From Mesostigma viride (lineage: Eukaryota; Streptophyta; Mesostigmatophyceae; Mesostigmatales; Mesostigmataceae): a DNA stretch of 57,500 nucleotides. Shown one piece after another: positions 43,424 to 54,235 of this stretch. How positions within the stretch are numbered: the first letter of the stretch is position 1; every line of letters starts with the position of its first letter. Both the position numbers and the translations under genes were made by a program. The notes beneath the pieces are model-generated. The model did no database searches and was not told the origin of the DNA. It worked only from the letters and a program-made list of their open reading frames with translations. The stretch spans positions 14,249,454 through 14,306,953 of the forward strand of contig RPFO01000213.1 of assembly GCA_009746045.1 (NCBI GenBank), read 5' to 3'.

Positions 43424-44030
43424 TGAGAGAAGCTGGCCGGGCAGCCCGGGCTGGCTGAGGGCCGGGCTGGATGAGGAGCAATATGAAAGAAATTTGAGAA
43501 GTTAATTCACCGGGCCGGACCGGCTGCTCCATGAGTTGTATGAAAGAAATATGATAAGTTTGCCTGGCTGCTTGCCCAAATTACAGCATGTGCGCGGCCT
43601 AGCTTGCTCGTGTAGAGCCCTCGCAGCTCTTGCGAATATGGTGTACAAGGTGCATGGATGACAGCTAGAAAGACATAGCTAATGAAAGCCTAGCTATCGG
43701 GCCGTGGTCTGATTGCGAGCCCCAATGAGATGGAAATGGAATTAATCCGGTGTCTATCGAGGCCTCTAGAGGCAGGTTTGCGGGCGCCACAACCCGAATC
43801 ACTTTCAGGAGAGAACCAGCGCAGGCCAGAAATCAGGAGAATCCGGACCATGGTAGCTCGAGCCTGCCGTTATCTTTTCCGCGTTTTCGAGTCGTTCAGG
43901 ATGATATATGAATATGAATGGAGATGGAAATGTGTAGCCTTGTGCATTGTCGAAGTTATATGGCTGGCTTATACGTGTAGAGGACATTACAGTAGAGGAT
44001 GTCCAGCTCGGATGAGGATTACATCCCCAT
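43424..44030 (+). other. ALF4 3' flank
   Basis: Probable 3' UTR. A phrase AATATGAAAGAAAT recurs in variant form 60 bp later (43480 and 43540). No clear polyadenylation signal (TGTAA) seen. Confidence 0.4.
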
Positions 44031-44109
44031 CTAGTGCTTAATTAATTAATTAATTAATTAATTAATTAGACTCGTGCTCCCGTTGGGGAGTCACGGAGCA
44101 GTAACCCCG

Positions 44110-44839
44110 ATGGATGGATGGATGGATGGATGGATGGATGGATGGATGGATGGATGGATGGATGGATGGATGGATGGATGGATGGATGGATGGATGGATG
44201 GATGGATGGATGGATGGATGGATGGATGGATGGATGGATGGATGGATGGATGGATGGATGGATGGATGGATGGATGGATGGATGGATGGATGGATGGATG
44301 GATGGATGGATGGATGGATGGATGGATGGATGGATGGATGGATGGATGGATGGATGGATGGATGGATGGATGGATGGATGGATGGATGGATGGATGGATG
44401 GATGGATGGATGGATGGATGGATGGATGGATGGATGGATGGATGGATGGATGGATGGATGGATGGATGGATGGATGGATGGATGGATGGATGGATGGATG
44501 GATGGATGGATGGATGGATGGATGGATGGATGGATGGATGGATGGATGGATGGATGGATGGATGGATGGATGGATGGATGGATGGATGGATGGATGGATG
44601 GATGGATGGATGGATGGATGGATGGATGGATGGATGGATGGATGGATGGATGGATGGATGGATGGATGGATGGATGGATGGATGGATGGATGGATGGATG
44701 GATGGATGGATGGATGGATGGATGGATGGATGGATGGATGGATGGATGGATGGATGGATGGATGGATGGATGGATGGATGGATGGATGGATGGATGGATG
44801 GATGGATGGATGGATGGATGGATGGATGGATGGATGGAT
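44110..44839. repeat. Giant (GGAT)n tract, left block
   Basis: About 180 perfect units; derives from the CCAT units of the LINE 3' UTR. The open frames it produces are artefacts. Confidence 0.95.
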
Positions 44840-46014
44840 TAATTAATTAATTAATTAGACTCGTGCTCCCGTTGGGGAGTCACGGAGCATTAACCCCGAT
44901 GGATGGATGGATGGGTGCAAACATTCCTACCGGTCTAATCTATCTACCTTGGCTACATACTACATCTATCTAACAGCATTCTAACTACAACATCTATCTA
45001 GGCAGCCGCTCGCTGCCCTAGGGGGAGCTATCTGGCGTGCCTCCCGCGGGATTGCACACGCGGGCGCTTCACCACTGGGGGGGGCTCGTTGTCCTCTATG
45101 ACCTGGGCCCACTTGGCCTTGTCCATCATCTTCTTCCAAATCACGGAGAGGCCTAGGCCCCCCATGTCCTCTACCAGCTGTTCTTTGAAGGTGCGGGCCT
45201 TGCGGCGTCTAACATCACTGGGCCCAGCCCACGTCAGGAGGTGCCGGCCAGGCTGGGCTGGTCGCAGACCTGCGGGGGGGCCACGTGAGGTGTCTACCTG
45301 GTTGGTGCGAGCTAGGTGCCCTACTAGCTGCAGGCGGCGTTGCTTAATGGTGCTGGTGATATAGGGCATGCCCTGGTACAGGTCCTCATTGCGGACATGA
45401 GCAGCATATCCTACTCTAAAAATGGAACGCAGCATGCTGGTGACCGCGCCGTCCAGCTTGCGGGCCAGGTCGGCGGTGAGGGTCCACGTCTCGGCACCAT
45501 ACGTGAGAACAGGAAGGACGAGGACCTTGAACAGGTCCTGTTTCTCGATCTTGCCCAGGGGCTTGCGCCACAGGGCCCGGTACTGGCGTAAAGCGTGCCA
45601 GGCGAGGGAGATGCGATGGTCCACATCCCCCTCGCAGCTGGGGAGCAGGCTGCCCAGCAGCTTAACGCGGTCCCGATACAGGACTCGAGAGCCGTCTAGG
45701 AGATAGAGGGGCGGCGGTTGGTTGGTGAGCCCAACCGCCAGGGCCTCTGTCTTCTTGCTGACCTCAAGCCCCACTGCACGGGCCTCGAGAGCCAGGCAGT
45801 CAAGCCATGTCTGCACGTGCTCAGTGTCCTCGAAGAGGGTGGTGTCGTCTGCGTAAATGATGTCTGCCAGCCGAATCTCCGTGTCCGCTCCGCCATGCCA
45901 GAATTTGTTAGCAACCTGCACTCCTGGTTCCCTGCCCACAATGCGGGCAAATCGCTTGCGCGCCTGAATCATTACGTATTCGACAACAATAATGAACAGG
46001 TAGGGCGACAGCAC
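44840..46014 (-). mobile_element. Non-LTR retrotransposon, copy 2, nested in a (GGAT)n tract
   Basis: Nearly identical to copy 1 over its length. The RT frame 46014-45028 starts inside the CVLSPYLF motif, includes [10 protein letters not shown], and continues to a longer C-terminus ([14 protein letters not shown], then [19 protein letters not shown], ending RGRHAR) that copy 1 lacks through its frameshift. It ends with the hairpin motif (44858-44889) and a (TAAT)n tail directly abutting (GGAT)n. Its 5' truncation point at 46014 is also flanked by (GGAT)n, so it seems to have integrated inside the microsatellite. Confidence 0.85.
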
Positions 46015-46687
46015 GGATGGATGGATGGATGGATGGATGGATGGATGGATGGATGGATGGATGGATGGATGGATGGATGGATGGATGGATGGATGGATGG
46101 ATGGATGGATGGATGGATGGATGGATGGATGGATGGATGGATGGATGGATGGATGGATGGATGGATGGATGGATGGATGGATGGATGGATGGATGGATGG
46201 ATGGATGGATGGATGGATGGATGGATGGATGGATGGATGGATGGATGGATGGATGGATGGATGGATGGATGGATGGATGGATGGATGGATGGATGGATGG
46301 ATGGATGGATGGATGGATGGATGGATGGATGGATGGATGGATGGATGGATGGATGGATGGATGGATGGATGGATGGATGGATGGATGGATGGATGGATGG
46401 ATGGATGGATGGATGGATGGATGGATGGATGGATGGATGGATGGATGGATGGATGGATGGATGGATGGATGGATGGATGGATGGATGGATGGATGGATGG
46501 ATGGATGGATGGATGGATGGATGGATGGATGGATGGATGGATGGATGGATGGATGGATGGATGGATGGATGGATGGATGGATGGATGGATGGATGGATGG
46601 ATGGATGGATGGATGGATGGATGGATGGATGGATGGATGGATGGATGGATGGATGGATGGATGGATGGATGGATGGATGGATGGATG
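46015..46687. repeat. Giant (GGAT)n tract, right block
   Basis: About 168 units, the continuation of the left block on the other side of LINE copy 2. Confidence 0.95.
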
Positions 46688-47040
46688 GGTGCAAACAGTC
46701 CTACCGGTCTAATCTATCTACATCAGCTACATACTACATCTATCTAACAGCATTCTAACTACAACATCTATCTAGACAGCCGCACGCTGCCCTAGGGGAG
46801 CTGTCTGGCGTGCCTCCCACGGGATTGCACACGCGGGTGCTTCCCCACTGGGGGGGGCTCGTTGTCCTCTATGACCTGGGCCCACTTGGCCTTGTCCATC
46901 ATCTTCTTCCAAATCACGGAGAGGCCTAGTGCTTAATGGTTGGGGAATGATGCAGACGATATTTGTTTAAACTTTTGTGTACTCATTTTTTCTAATGAGA
47001 TTAGCATAGTACTCCGTGGCATGCCTTTGCGCATGACACG

Positions 47041-47044
47041 CAAG

Positions 47045-47098
<54 letters not shown>

Positions 47099-47099
47099 T
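47041..47099. repeat. (TTAC)n microsatellite
   Basis: About 14 units, in the 1.4-kb gap between LINE copy 3 and the SLC35F stop. Confidence 0.95.
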
Positions 47100-47585
47100 A
47101 CGTGTAGAGCGACTAGATGACCTATATAGATATGGTGGGGCCGGAAACAGCTTGCTTGATCAGGGCGTGTGTTACGAGCCTATGTTTACAGAATTGGCAC
47201 ATGTGCATGCACAGGTACAAGCCCTCTATAGATGCTTCAGCAAGTCGCTTGTATGGACAATATTCTCAGGGCTATGTGTTACATATGCTCCCCACGGAGC
47301 TATGTTCTTAATTAATTAATTAATTAATTAAAGGACAATATTGCAAGCTTGTATCAAGAAGACAACCAGCTGTCACGGCTTGTATAGCTGTCACAGCTAG
47401 GAGCACAGTACATGAAGTGAGACAAGCGAGTATGCATGGACGCATGGCGATCCAACGCCGTGGAAGGACTAGGGTAGTTGTCTGAGATCGAGGAAAGACG
47501 TGAAGGCCGCGCGGGAGCCGCGTGGCTGTCTCTAGGTAGACCTGCATGGAGGGAGACAGAGGGTAACAAGTAAGGTTGATAGGTA

Positions 47586-47603
47586 AAACACACACACACA
47601 CAT

Positions 47604-47644
<41 letters not shown>

Positions 47645-47653
47645 ACCACCACC
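47586..47653. repeat. (CA)n microsatellite
   Basis: Interrupted CA units followed by CCA units. Confidence 0.95.
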
Positions 47654-48364
47654 ACTACCAACACAAACAACCAAAACTAAGAAGGAAAAGAGGGACAGCA
47701 TACACACATACACGAAGGGGCTAAAAGAATAAGGAGTATACATTACAAAGGGAAAAGGAATTTAATAGAAAAAGAAAGAAAGAAAAAAGAAAAGAAAATG
47801 GTAATGGTAATAAGACGAACAATAATAAACAAAGACAAAGTAAAGAGTAATAATAATAATAACAATAACAAAAATGGAATAAATGAAGGTCATTGCTGGG
47901 ATGTGGTGAGGCACAGGCCATGTTGGAGTATGGGTCAGGAGTTCGATTTTTCAGCGCCCATGGTGCCCGTGCAGTACATACATGCGTACCGGCATGCATG
48001 TGAAAAAAAACAATTGAAAATATAGCTTTAGATATTGATCTATAGAGAGTTGCATGAAAATAAATTAACCCTCAGGCACAGGCGTTGCCAGCACCTTAAC
48101 CCATAAATAGTGATCCAGTGGCAAGTCTATGCTCCAGGAAGCGCAACGTCTCCTTCGAGAGTCACTAGTAAATAACCCGTACGGATTATATTAGGTACAA
48201 ATGGGACTTTTGCACGGAGGATGGGAATGAGCTTGCTGCTTCCCAAAATACTACATAAGAACGGCGCTGATCCGTAATCCCCACAAATAGGGACCTGCCC
48301 GCTCACGCGGAAAAGCGACTTGAGGGGGAAATGTTAGATTTCCCGAACACGGTTTCCCGCAGCA

Positions 48365-51300
48365 TCACAGCTCTACGGCATCCGACTTGTCGCCACGGGC
48401 AGCAATGCCGACCTCCGCGGTACTATCTAACCCATCCTCCGCCCTGCTGACCAAGGCTTCCTCGTCCCCTGCTGCGGCGCTGGTTTCTGCCGCCACCGGC
48501 TGTCCGCTCCTCCACAGGTTCACCCCCAGAAACCCCGCCAGAATCAGCGCGCCGCCGAATAGCAGCACGAACGTTGCGCGAAGGTTGTGGACAAAGAAGT
48601 CGAGCAGGATGGCAAGCGGGATTTGGACCGACAGGCCCACGGTGGCCACGGTGGGTGACGTCAGCAGCACGGCGCGGGCCCAGAGCAGCGACCCGAGCAC
48701 GTTGTCCAGCAGGCCTGGCGTGGCGGTGCACGAAAAAAGATGTAACGAGGGGAGTATTGGGAGTACGAGGGGAGTGAGATGATGTAAAAGCATGGCCACC
48801 CAAAAGGCGCCAAAGCGTACGGCACGTTGTCCAGCAGCCCTGCCATAATGGCCGTGCGCCAGACATAGTGACAGCAATGGCACGATTCAGAAGAGGCACC
48901 AAAGGGTACGATCAAGCGGCAAGCAGCCCGTTGTGCCAAGCATGCGTAGCGAGTGGTGCCATCGTCGAAAATAGCCAGTTACGTTTGTGCACGTCAAGGT
49001 AGGCCCATTTTCATAGACCGGCAGGCTGGTAGATCCTGGTGAGCAAATATCTCAAGTGCTCCGTGGAACTCATTTAGGCGTGCCACTAAGAAAGACCCCT
49101 CTCCCCATCCTGATCCAAGAAGACCGCGCGAGCCCGATGTTGCTGTCTGGTCAAAGCAGACAAAAGGGAAATTGCCAATAAAACTAGCAGACTCAACTAC
49201 ACTAGCTCTGCCGTAAGCACTGCCATACTTGAACACCGCGTCAATGCCCTATCTGTTTGCAAGTTTCAAATGCCTTTCAAGCCCTCACATGAAAGCCCCT
49301 CACCTCCTTTCAACCCCTGACTTTTCAATCCCTCACGTTTCATCCCCTTATACGTCAACCCTCACCTTTTGGAACAGGTGCGGGTTTGCGCGAATGATCC
49401 CTCCCTACTCCCGTTTGGCCACCCCACGTTGCAATCCCTCACGTGTCAAACCCTCACCTACATGCATGACCCCTCCCTACTCACCTTTGGCCACCCCACG
49501 TTTCAACCCCTCACGTGTCAAACCCTCACCTACATGCATGACCCCTCCCTAATCCCCTTTGGCCACCCCACGTTGCAGCCCCTCACACGTATGCCCCGGA
49601 CCTTTTGCGAGCACGAGCAGTAATAGGTGCGGATTGGCGCGCAGCTTCTCGATCCCCTCCGGGTGCCACCACAGAGTGTCGGCCGCCAGCAGCGGGGCCA
49701 TGAGCAGGAGGTTGAACAGTCCAAGGAGGCCGAAGAAGAGCGGCATGGACACCCGGCCATCGCTGCCCAGCTTGAGGCGCAGAGCGACCGTGTAGACAGC
49801 GTACACGAGGGCGGACGCCAGCACTAGGACGTCCCCGTAGAGCGATATGTGGTGCCCGTGGTAGTGATCGCGGTCGGGATCGGCCATCGACGACAACATC
49901 CCCCCATCATCTGTGGTCGAACTGGTCATCACGAGTTCGCCAGAATCGGGGGTGGACATCCTGCTGGCGCTCGAACAGTTGTCCCTGCCGGCACCGATCC
50001 CCGAGGTAAAATTGAGCGACGATGCCCCCCCCGAGGAGGCACTATCAAACATGCCAGGAGGGGTTAGCAAGCCGACGGCATTCGTAGCGCCGTCGGCCGC
50101 CCCATCGTGATTATAAACAGCGTCGGCGTTCTCGGGGCCAGGGGGAGGGGTGTGTAGCCCGTTCATGTCGTCGTTCAGGCCGATGATGGCGGAGCCGACC
50201 ATGCAGAGGAGCACGGAGAGGCCCTTGCCGACGGAGAGCCCTTCCTTGAGGAAGATGACGGAGAGGAAGAAGGTGAAGAGGGAGGAGGTGGACGAGAGGA
50301 TGGTGTTGGACTGCGGGGGGGAAAGGGGGCCATGAGGGGAACGTTTTGTGGTTGCAGGCGGGGGAGGAAGGAGGAGAAAGGGGTGAAGAGGGGGAAGGGG
50401 GGGGGGGGGGGAAAGGGGGGGGAGAGGGGGAAGCAGGCCAAGGCAAGCAAAAGGAAAGAATTTTTCAGAAAGGTGTGTGAAATCATGTCAGTAGACTTTC
50501 AGTAATAGGAACGAAAACGAATAAAAAAGAGCATCACTACATAGTCAACTTGAGAATGACTAACATGAAAAAACCGTCTAAGCCCCGTTTTATGAGCTGC
50601 TTGAGTTCACACCATTTCCCACTATGGGGCACGGCCTCAGGTCGCATGACTCGCATGTTGCATGGGGCCACCACTGTAGCTGGGTAGTATAAAAGGTTAG
50701 TATATTATATCGAGGTTACTATAGGTTAGTACTATATTGAGGTTATTATAGGTTAGTACCATATCGAGCTTATCACTATATCGAGGTTACTATAGGCTAG
50801 TACTATATCGAGGTTACTATAGGCTAGTACTATATCGAGGTTACTACAGGTTAGTACTACATCGACTAGTGCCCTTTCGTAGCAAGTCATGTACCACATG
50901 GACGGCATAGGCCGTAGATAGTCAGTGTTAAGGGTTTAGGGTTTAGGGCATAGGCCGTCGATAGTCTGGTATGCTTCGATTACTTGCATATGTATACTCT
51001 TTCTTGAATGTATAGCATGCCACCATGCACCCAGATGGATGTCATAGTCAGCGAGTGCCGAGTAATCAAATGCAAGGCTCCTATAACTGAAAACAGTTAA
51101 ATTATTCAAATGCCTCCCATCACTGTAAAACCCTATTATTGTAACAACGATTGGCAACTTGTAGCGGGCAGCGTACCGTGACGGATGCCAGAAGACACTC
51201 ATCGCTGTCATAGCAACCATCTATCACTCCAACAACGGTTGATAGTATACCATGGCACAGTATAACACGCCCCGTGACGGATGTCATGGACAGCGAGTAA

Positions 51301-52382
51301 TCAAACACGACACTCATGCCAATCTGTGCAGCTTCCTGTTACTGTAGCTGCTATCATGAAGCACGCCACGCACCGTGACGGATGTCACGGACAGCGAGTC
51401 ATTTAACAGGAGCTTCATTCCTATCAGACCATCAGCATGACAACCTATTATTGCTGAATTGATTGGCGATCTGTAGCATGCCACGCACCGTGACGGACGT
51501 CATGGACAGCGAGTAGTTGAACATGAGCTGCGCAGAGAACCAGAGAGGGCAGATGAGCAGGGACACCCATGCCGTCTCACGCGCTGACAGCTGCTCACCC
51601 CGCGCCGCCTGCGTGACCACGTCCGCCCCCTCGTGCATAAGCATCGGCTCCCGCTCCGCCAACCTGAGGCTGGCATCCCCAGACCTAGTACTAGCATCCG
51701 CATGCCTGAGATTGGTATGCGCAGACCTAAAACTAGCGTCCGCAGACCTGTGACATGAATCTGCCAACCTGAGGCTAGCGTCCCCCACAATCGCCTCCCC
51801 ATCCGCCACCTGTCCCCTTGCGTTGCCATCGCTGGACAACAGCTGGCCATCACCAGAAAAGGGGACGCCTTGCAAGGTGGTTGCGTGGCCGGGAGGCTTG
51901 GGAGCGCTCCCATTGGTGCCAGCTGGCGTGGGTGAGGGGGATGTGTGCATATGTGTGCTGTCATCCAGGTCAGGCCATTCGTCCGCATCCTTGGGGGATG
52001 GGAAGGCATCCAAGGCGTTATATTTGGCCCGCGAGGCCGGCGGCCGGCCCCACCAGCGGCCAATGGAGTAGCGCCACCACGCCGTGGTGCGGGTGAGCCG
52101 CTTGCAGAGCGCAGATGCGGCCAGGAAGGGGAGGTAGATCACGAATAAGGAGTTGCAGGTGTATGTAAACATGATCGGGGACATGCCTTTCCCTTCCACT
52201 TCCTGGACCACAAACGAGGCGATCACCCATATGACGGCCACGGAGACGACGAAGAAGATGCCTTTCCACCAGGACGCGCCCGCGGACGTGAGCGGGAGGA
52301 TTCGGCCAGGCTTGGGAGGTGTTGGAGAGGAGGACGCGCCATGGCGAATTGCCTGGGAGGTCCTCTTATTCGCCGAGGACAT
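48365..52382 (-). CDS. SLC35F-type (drug/metabolite transporter superfamily, EamA fold) membrane transporter, 3 exons
   Basis: Exons: 52382-51489, 50310-49602 and 48714-48365 (TGA); junction phases 0 and 1 agree, giving 650 codons. About ten membrane segments are visible: GIFFVVSVAVIWVIASFVV, a second after MFTYTC, a third around WVSLLICPLWFSAQ, then NTILSSTSSLFTFFLSV, GLSVLLCMVGSAIIGL, DVLVLASALVYAVYT, FFGLLGLFNLLLMAPL, a segment crossing the LAKG/LLDNV exon junction, TVGLSVQIPLAILLDFF and LLFGGALILAGFLGV. The ILSSTSSLFT block and the later LLDNVLGSLLW block match the SLC35F5-like branch, found in animals, fungi and plants (EamA-like transporters). Two long soluble insertions (about 150 residues after TM2, about 90 after TM5) are unusual; the first carries a degenerate 9-residue repeat (ADASLRLAD-like). 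Substrate cannot be told. The start ATG at 52382 precedes a short cytosolic tail rich in Ser/Pro. The exon 2 donor (GTCCGG) is weak. Confidence 0.88.
48827..48852 (-). repeat. Copy of the SLC35F exon 3 start in intron 2
   Basis: Plus-strand GCACGTTGTCCAGCAGCCCTGCC matches the exon 3 start GCACGTTGTCCAGCAGGCCTGGC at 48697-48719, 125 bp away. An AG acceptor dinucleotide is kept (48840-48841). If read, it would encode GLLDNV again. Confidence 0.8.
49365..49600 (-). repeat. 72-bp intronic repeat and a copy of the exon 2 end in SLC35F intron 2
   Basis: A 72-bp unit (start markers ATGAtCCCTCCCTA at 49394, 49466 and 49538) fills the intron just after the exon 2 donor. Left of it, 49365-49404 (CCTTTTGGAACAGGTGCGGG) resembles the exon 2 end at 49601-49660 with a deletion. 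In this copy the minus-strand AAAAG is followed by GTGAGG, a better donor than the true GTCCGG. Confidence 0.65.
50684..50866 (-). repeat. 27-bp tandem repeat, about 6 copies, SLC35F intron 1
   Basis: Unit GAGGTTACTATAGGYTAGT then ACTATATC; starts at 50712, 50739 and onward. Confidence 0.85.
51018..51480 (-). repeat. Four decayed copies of the SLC35F exon 1 end plus donor site in intron 1
   Basis: The true exon 1 end (51489-51540) reads on the plus strand CACCGTGACGGACGTCATGG then ACAGCGAGT. Copies start at about 51371, 51270, 51174 and 51028 (for example CCGTGACGGATGTCACGG at 51373). Each is followed by related intron-start sequence (CTATTATTG or AACAACG, then GATTGGC and a GTAGC run). The spacing is about 96-145 bp. 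Confidence 0.85.
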
Positions 52383-54235
52383 CGTGAATGGGCGTCGCCA
52401 AAGGGATGTCGAGGCGAAAGCACCCTAGAGGTTTAACAGGAAACCAACCGGCCTCTGCCATTTTGCAAGCACGTTATCGGCATAATTGCAGAAATTAGCA
52501 CTACATCGGTTGCCCGCAGTCACGGCATCAGACAGCAGCGACGCACCGGCAATAGAACGGGCAACTTGCCATTCCAAATGGCATGGTCGATCTATGCTTT
52601 CAGCGCTTACGAATGCCGTTCCTGCATTACGCACTCCTGCCCGAGTGCCTGAATTCTTTAGAGGCAACTTTCCAATTCTAACTGCATTATCCAATCTCGT
52701 CTGACGATGGGTCTCAAGGTTTCCCTCCCATGCTTGCCAATTCGGCACATGCAGGAAGACTAACGCGTGTACAGCGGCAATGCATGAATTCTATGCTGCC
52801 AGGCAGACACCAAGGAATACCGTCAGGTGAGAATCACAGCAACTGCACGGCCCACTGCCAGGCTAACTCTCGCAGGCTGACTCTCGCAACCTGCAATGCC
52901 AGTCTGCCATAGCTTTATAGGGACAGAATGATTGCTCCTCTCCCAGTCAATTAATCGAGAATGCAGCTTTGCAGCTTTGAGCAAAATCCTCCGCTCGGGG
53001 ATCTCTCATCAGACTAGTACCGTAGTACGTCTTGTCGTCCTGTCCACATATGAAAAAAAAGAAAAGAAAAAAAGCAGACGTCACGTGCAGAACGAGGCGC
53101 CGCGCCAGAAAGAAACTTCTGCTAACATCCGCATGGTTCTGGCCGCTCATATCGTCATTGTGGTTGATTGTAAGACTTGTACTTTATTTTGTTGTTGTTG
53201 AGGCCCACGCCGCACATGCGCACATAGGACTGTTGCCTCAACGGCGCACATCCAGGCGCAGCAGAGATCGTCATTATCGTGGCTGTTGAACTTATCTAAA
53301 CATGTGAAAAACCATCTGGCATCCTGTGGCGGATCTCCGTACGTTTTTCGTACTTTTCCGGTCTTTTTCAGGGGTCCACGAACGAACCGTGTCTTTTATT
53401 AATATCACATGAACTATGGACCCACATGTGGCCCAAATACACCCTCACATTGCCCAACAAATTTATTTTCAGATGCGCTGCGTCGTCATATGACCATGTG
53501 ACGGTAAGTGAATAATGTCATATTCTTCCTGGATCCAGGTCTAGCACCTTCCTCTTATTTCAACGTGACAGCAATGCTCCCCCTATCTATAGGCCGTCAA
53601 GTTCTCCTTGTATAGGTACCGACGAGAGAACCAAGTTGCTTCTCATTCATGCAGCCCAGACGTATATAGCGATGAGATAACCACATATCACCACGTCATA
53701 GGCCTGGCCCACAAGCACACTGGCCACGGCCTCTCTACCTCTCGCGCAGACATCCTCTCTACCTCATGCACTTATTGATGAGACAAGCAGGTCCTACCTC
53801 TTGAAACTCTAACTCTCGCATCCCCTCTTATCAGTGGAAACGAGAGGGCCATTCCTTAGCACCTCTAATCCAACCAAGGAACATAGAACTAAGTTTCAAA
53901 GGTCCATGTCTCCATGACAAAGTCACAAAGCCACGAGTATGACACAGGATCACGAGAGCATCACAGTGCCCTTACAGAGTCACAGTGTTGAGGCCCCATC
54001 ACAGTCTTTTCACAGTGTCATCGGATCGCGGCCCCATCACAGGTCTGCTACCCCATCACACTGACATGACAGTGTCAGAGGGCCATGACCATGCCACAGG
54101 ACCCCGTGGCCCCAGCACCGTGACTATGACCCCCGTCACGGGTCCTCCACCACCATAACATAACGGCTCCACAGGCCCTCCGCCACCTTGACATAAACGA
54201 TTTCCCAGGTCCTCCACCACCTTCACATGATGGTT
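52383..54235. other. Intergenic stretch between SLC35F and saposin-B genes
   Basis: No gene seen. The right part (about 53920-54230) has degenerate ATCACAG/GTGCCC and CTCCACCACC phrases every 20-40 bp. The SLC35F promoter should be at the left end. Confidence 0.6.

Larger units (their letters stand above)
44031..46937 (-). mobile_element. Non-LTR retrotransposon, copy 3, split by copy 2, with target-site duplication
   Basis: The 5' part (46925-46686) holds the last ~45 codons of the RT ORF and the 3' UTR. The 3' part (44113-44041) holds the hairpin motif (44069-44100) and (TAAT)n tail. Between them lies the UTR (GGAT)n tract expanded to about 1.4 kb and interrupted by copy 2. The short sequence CTAGTGCTTAAT occurs at both outer edges (44031-44042 and 46926-46937). 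At least TGCTTAAT is outside the element, so this is the target-site duplication. Confidence 0.75.
46938..48364. other. Gap between LINE copy 3 and the SLC35F gene, microsatellites only
   Basis: Holds (TTAC)n, (TTAA)n at 47306-47331, (CA)n and an A-rich simple-sequence patch at 47760-47880. No gene. Confidence 0.6.

Noticed and set aside
44074-46758. Frames of up to 346 codons of MDGW or IHPS repeats
   Set aside because: The (GGAT)n tracts are open in several frames; only the LINE ORF in 46014-45028 is genuine.
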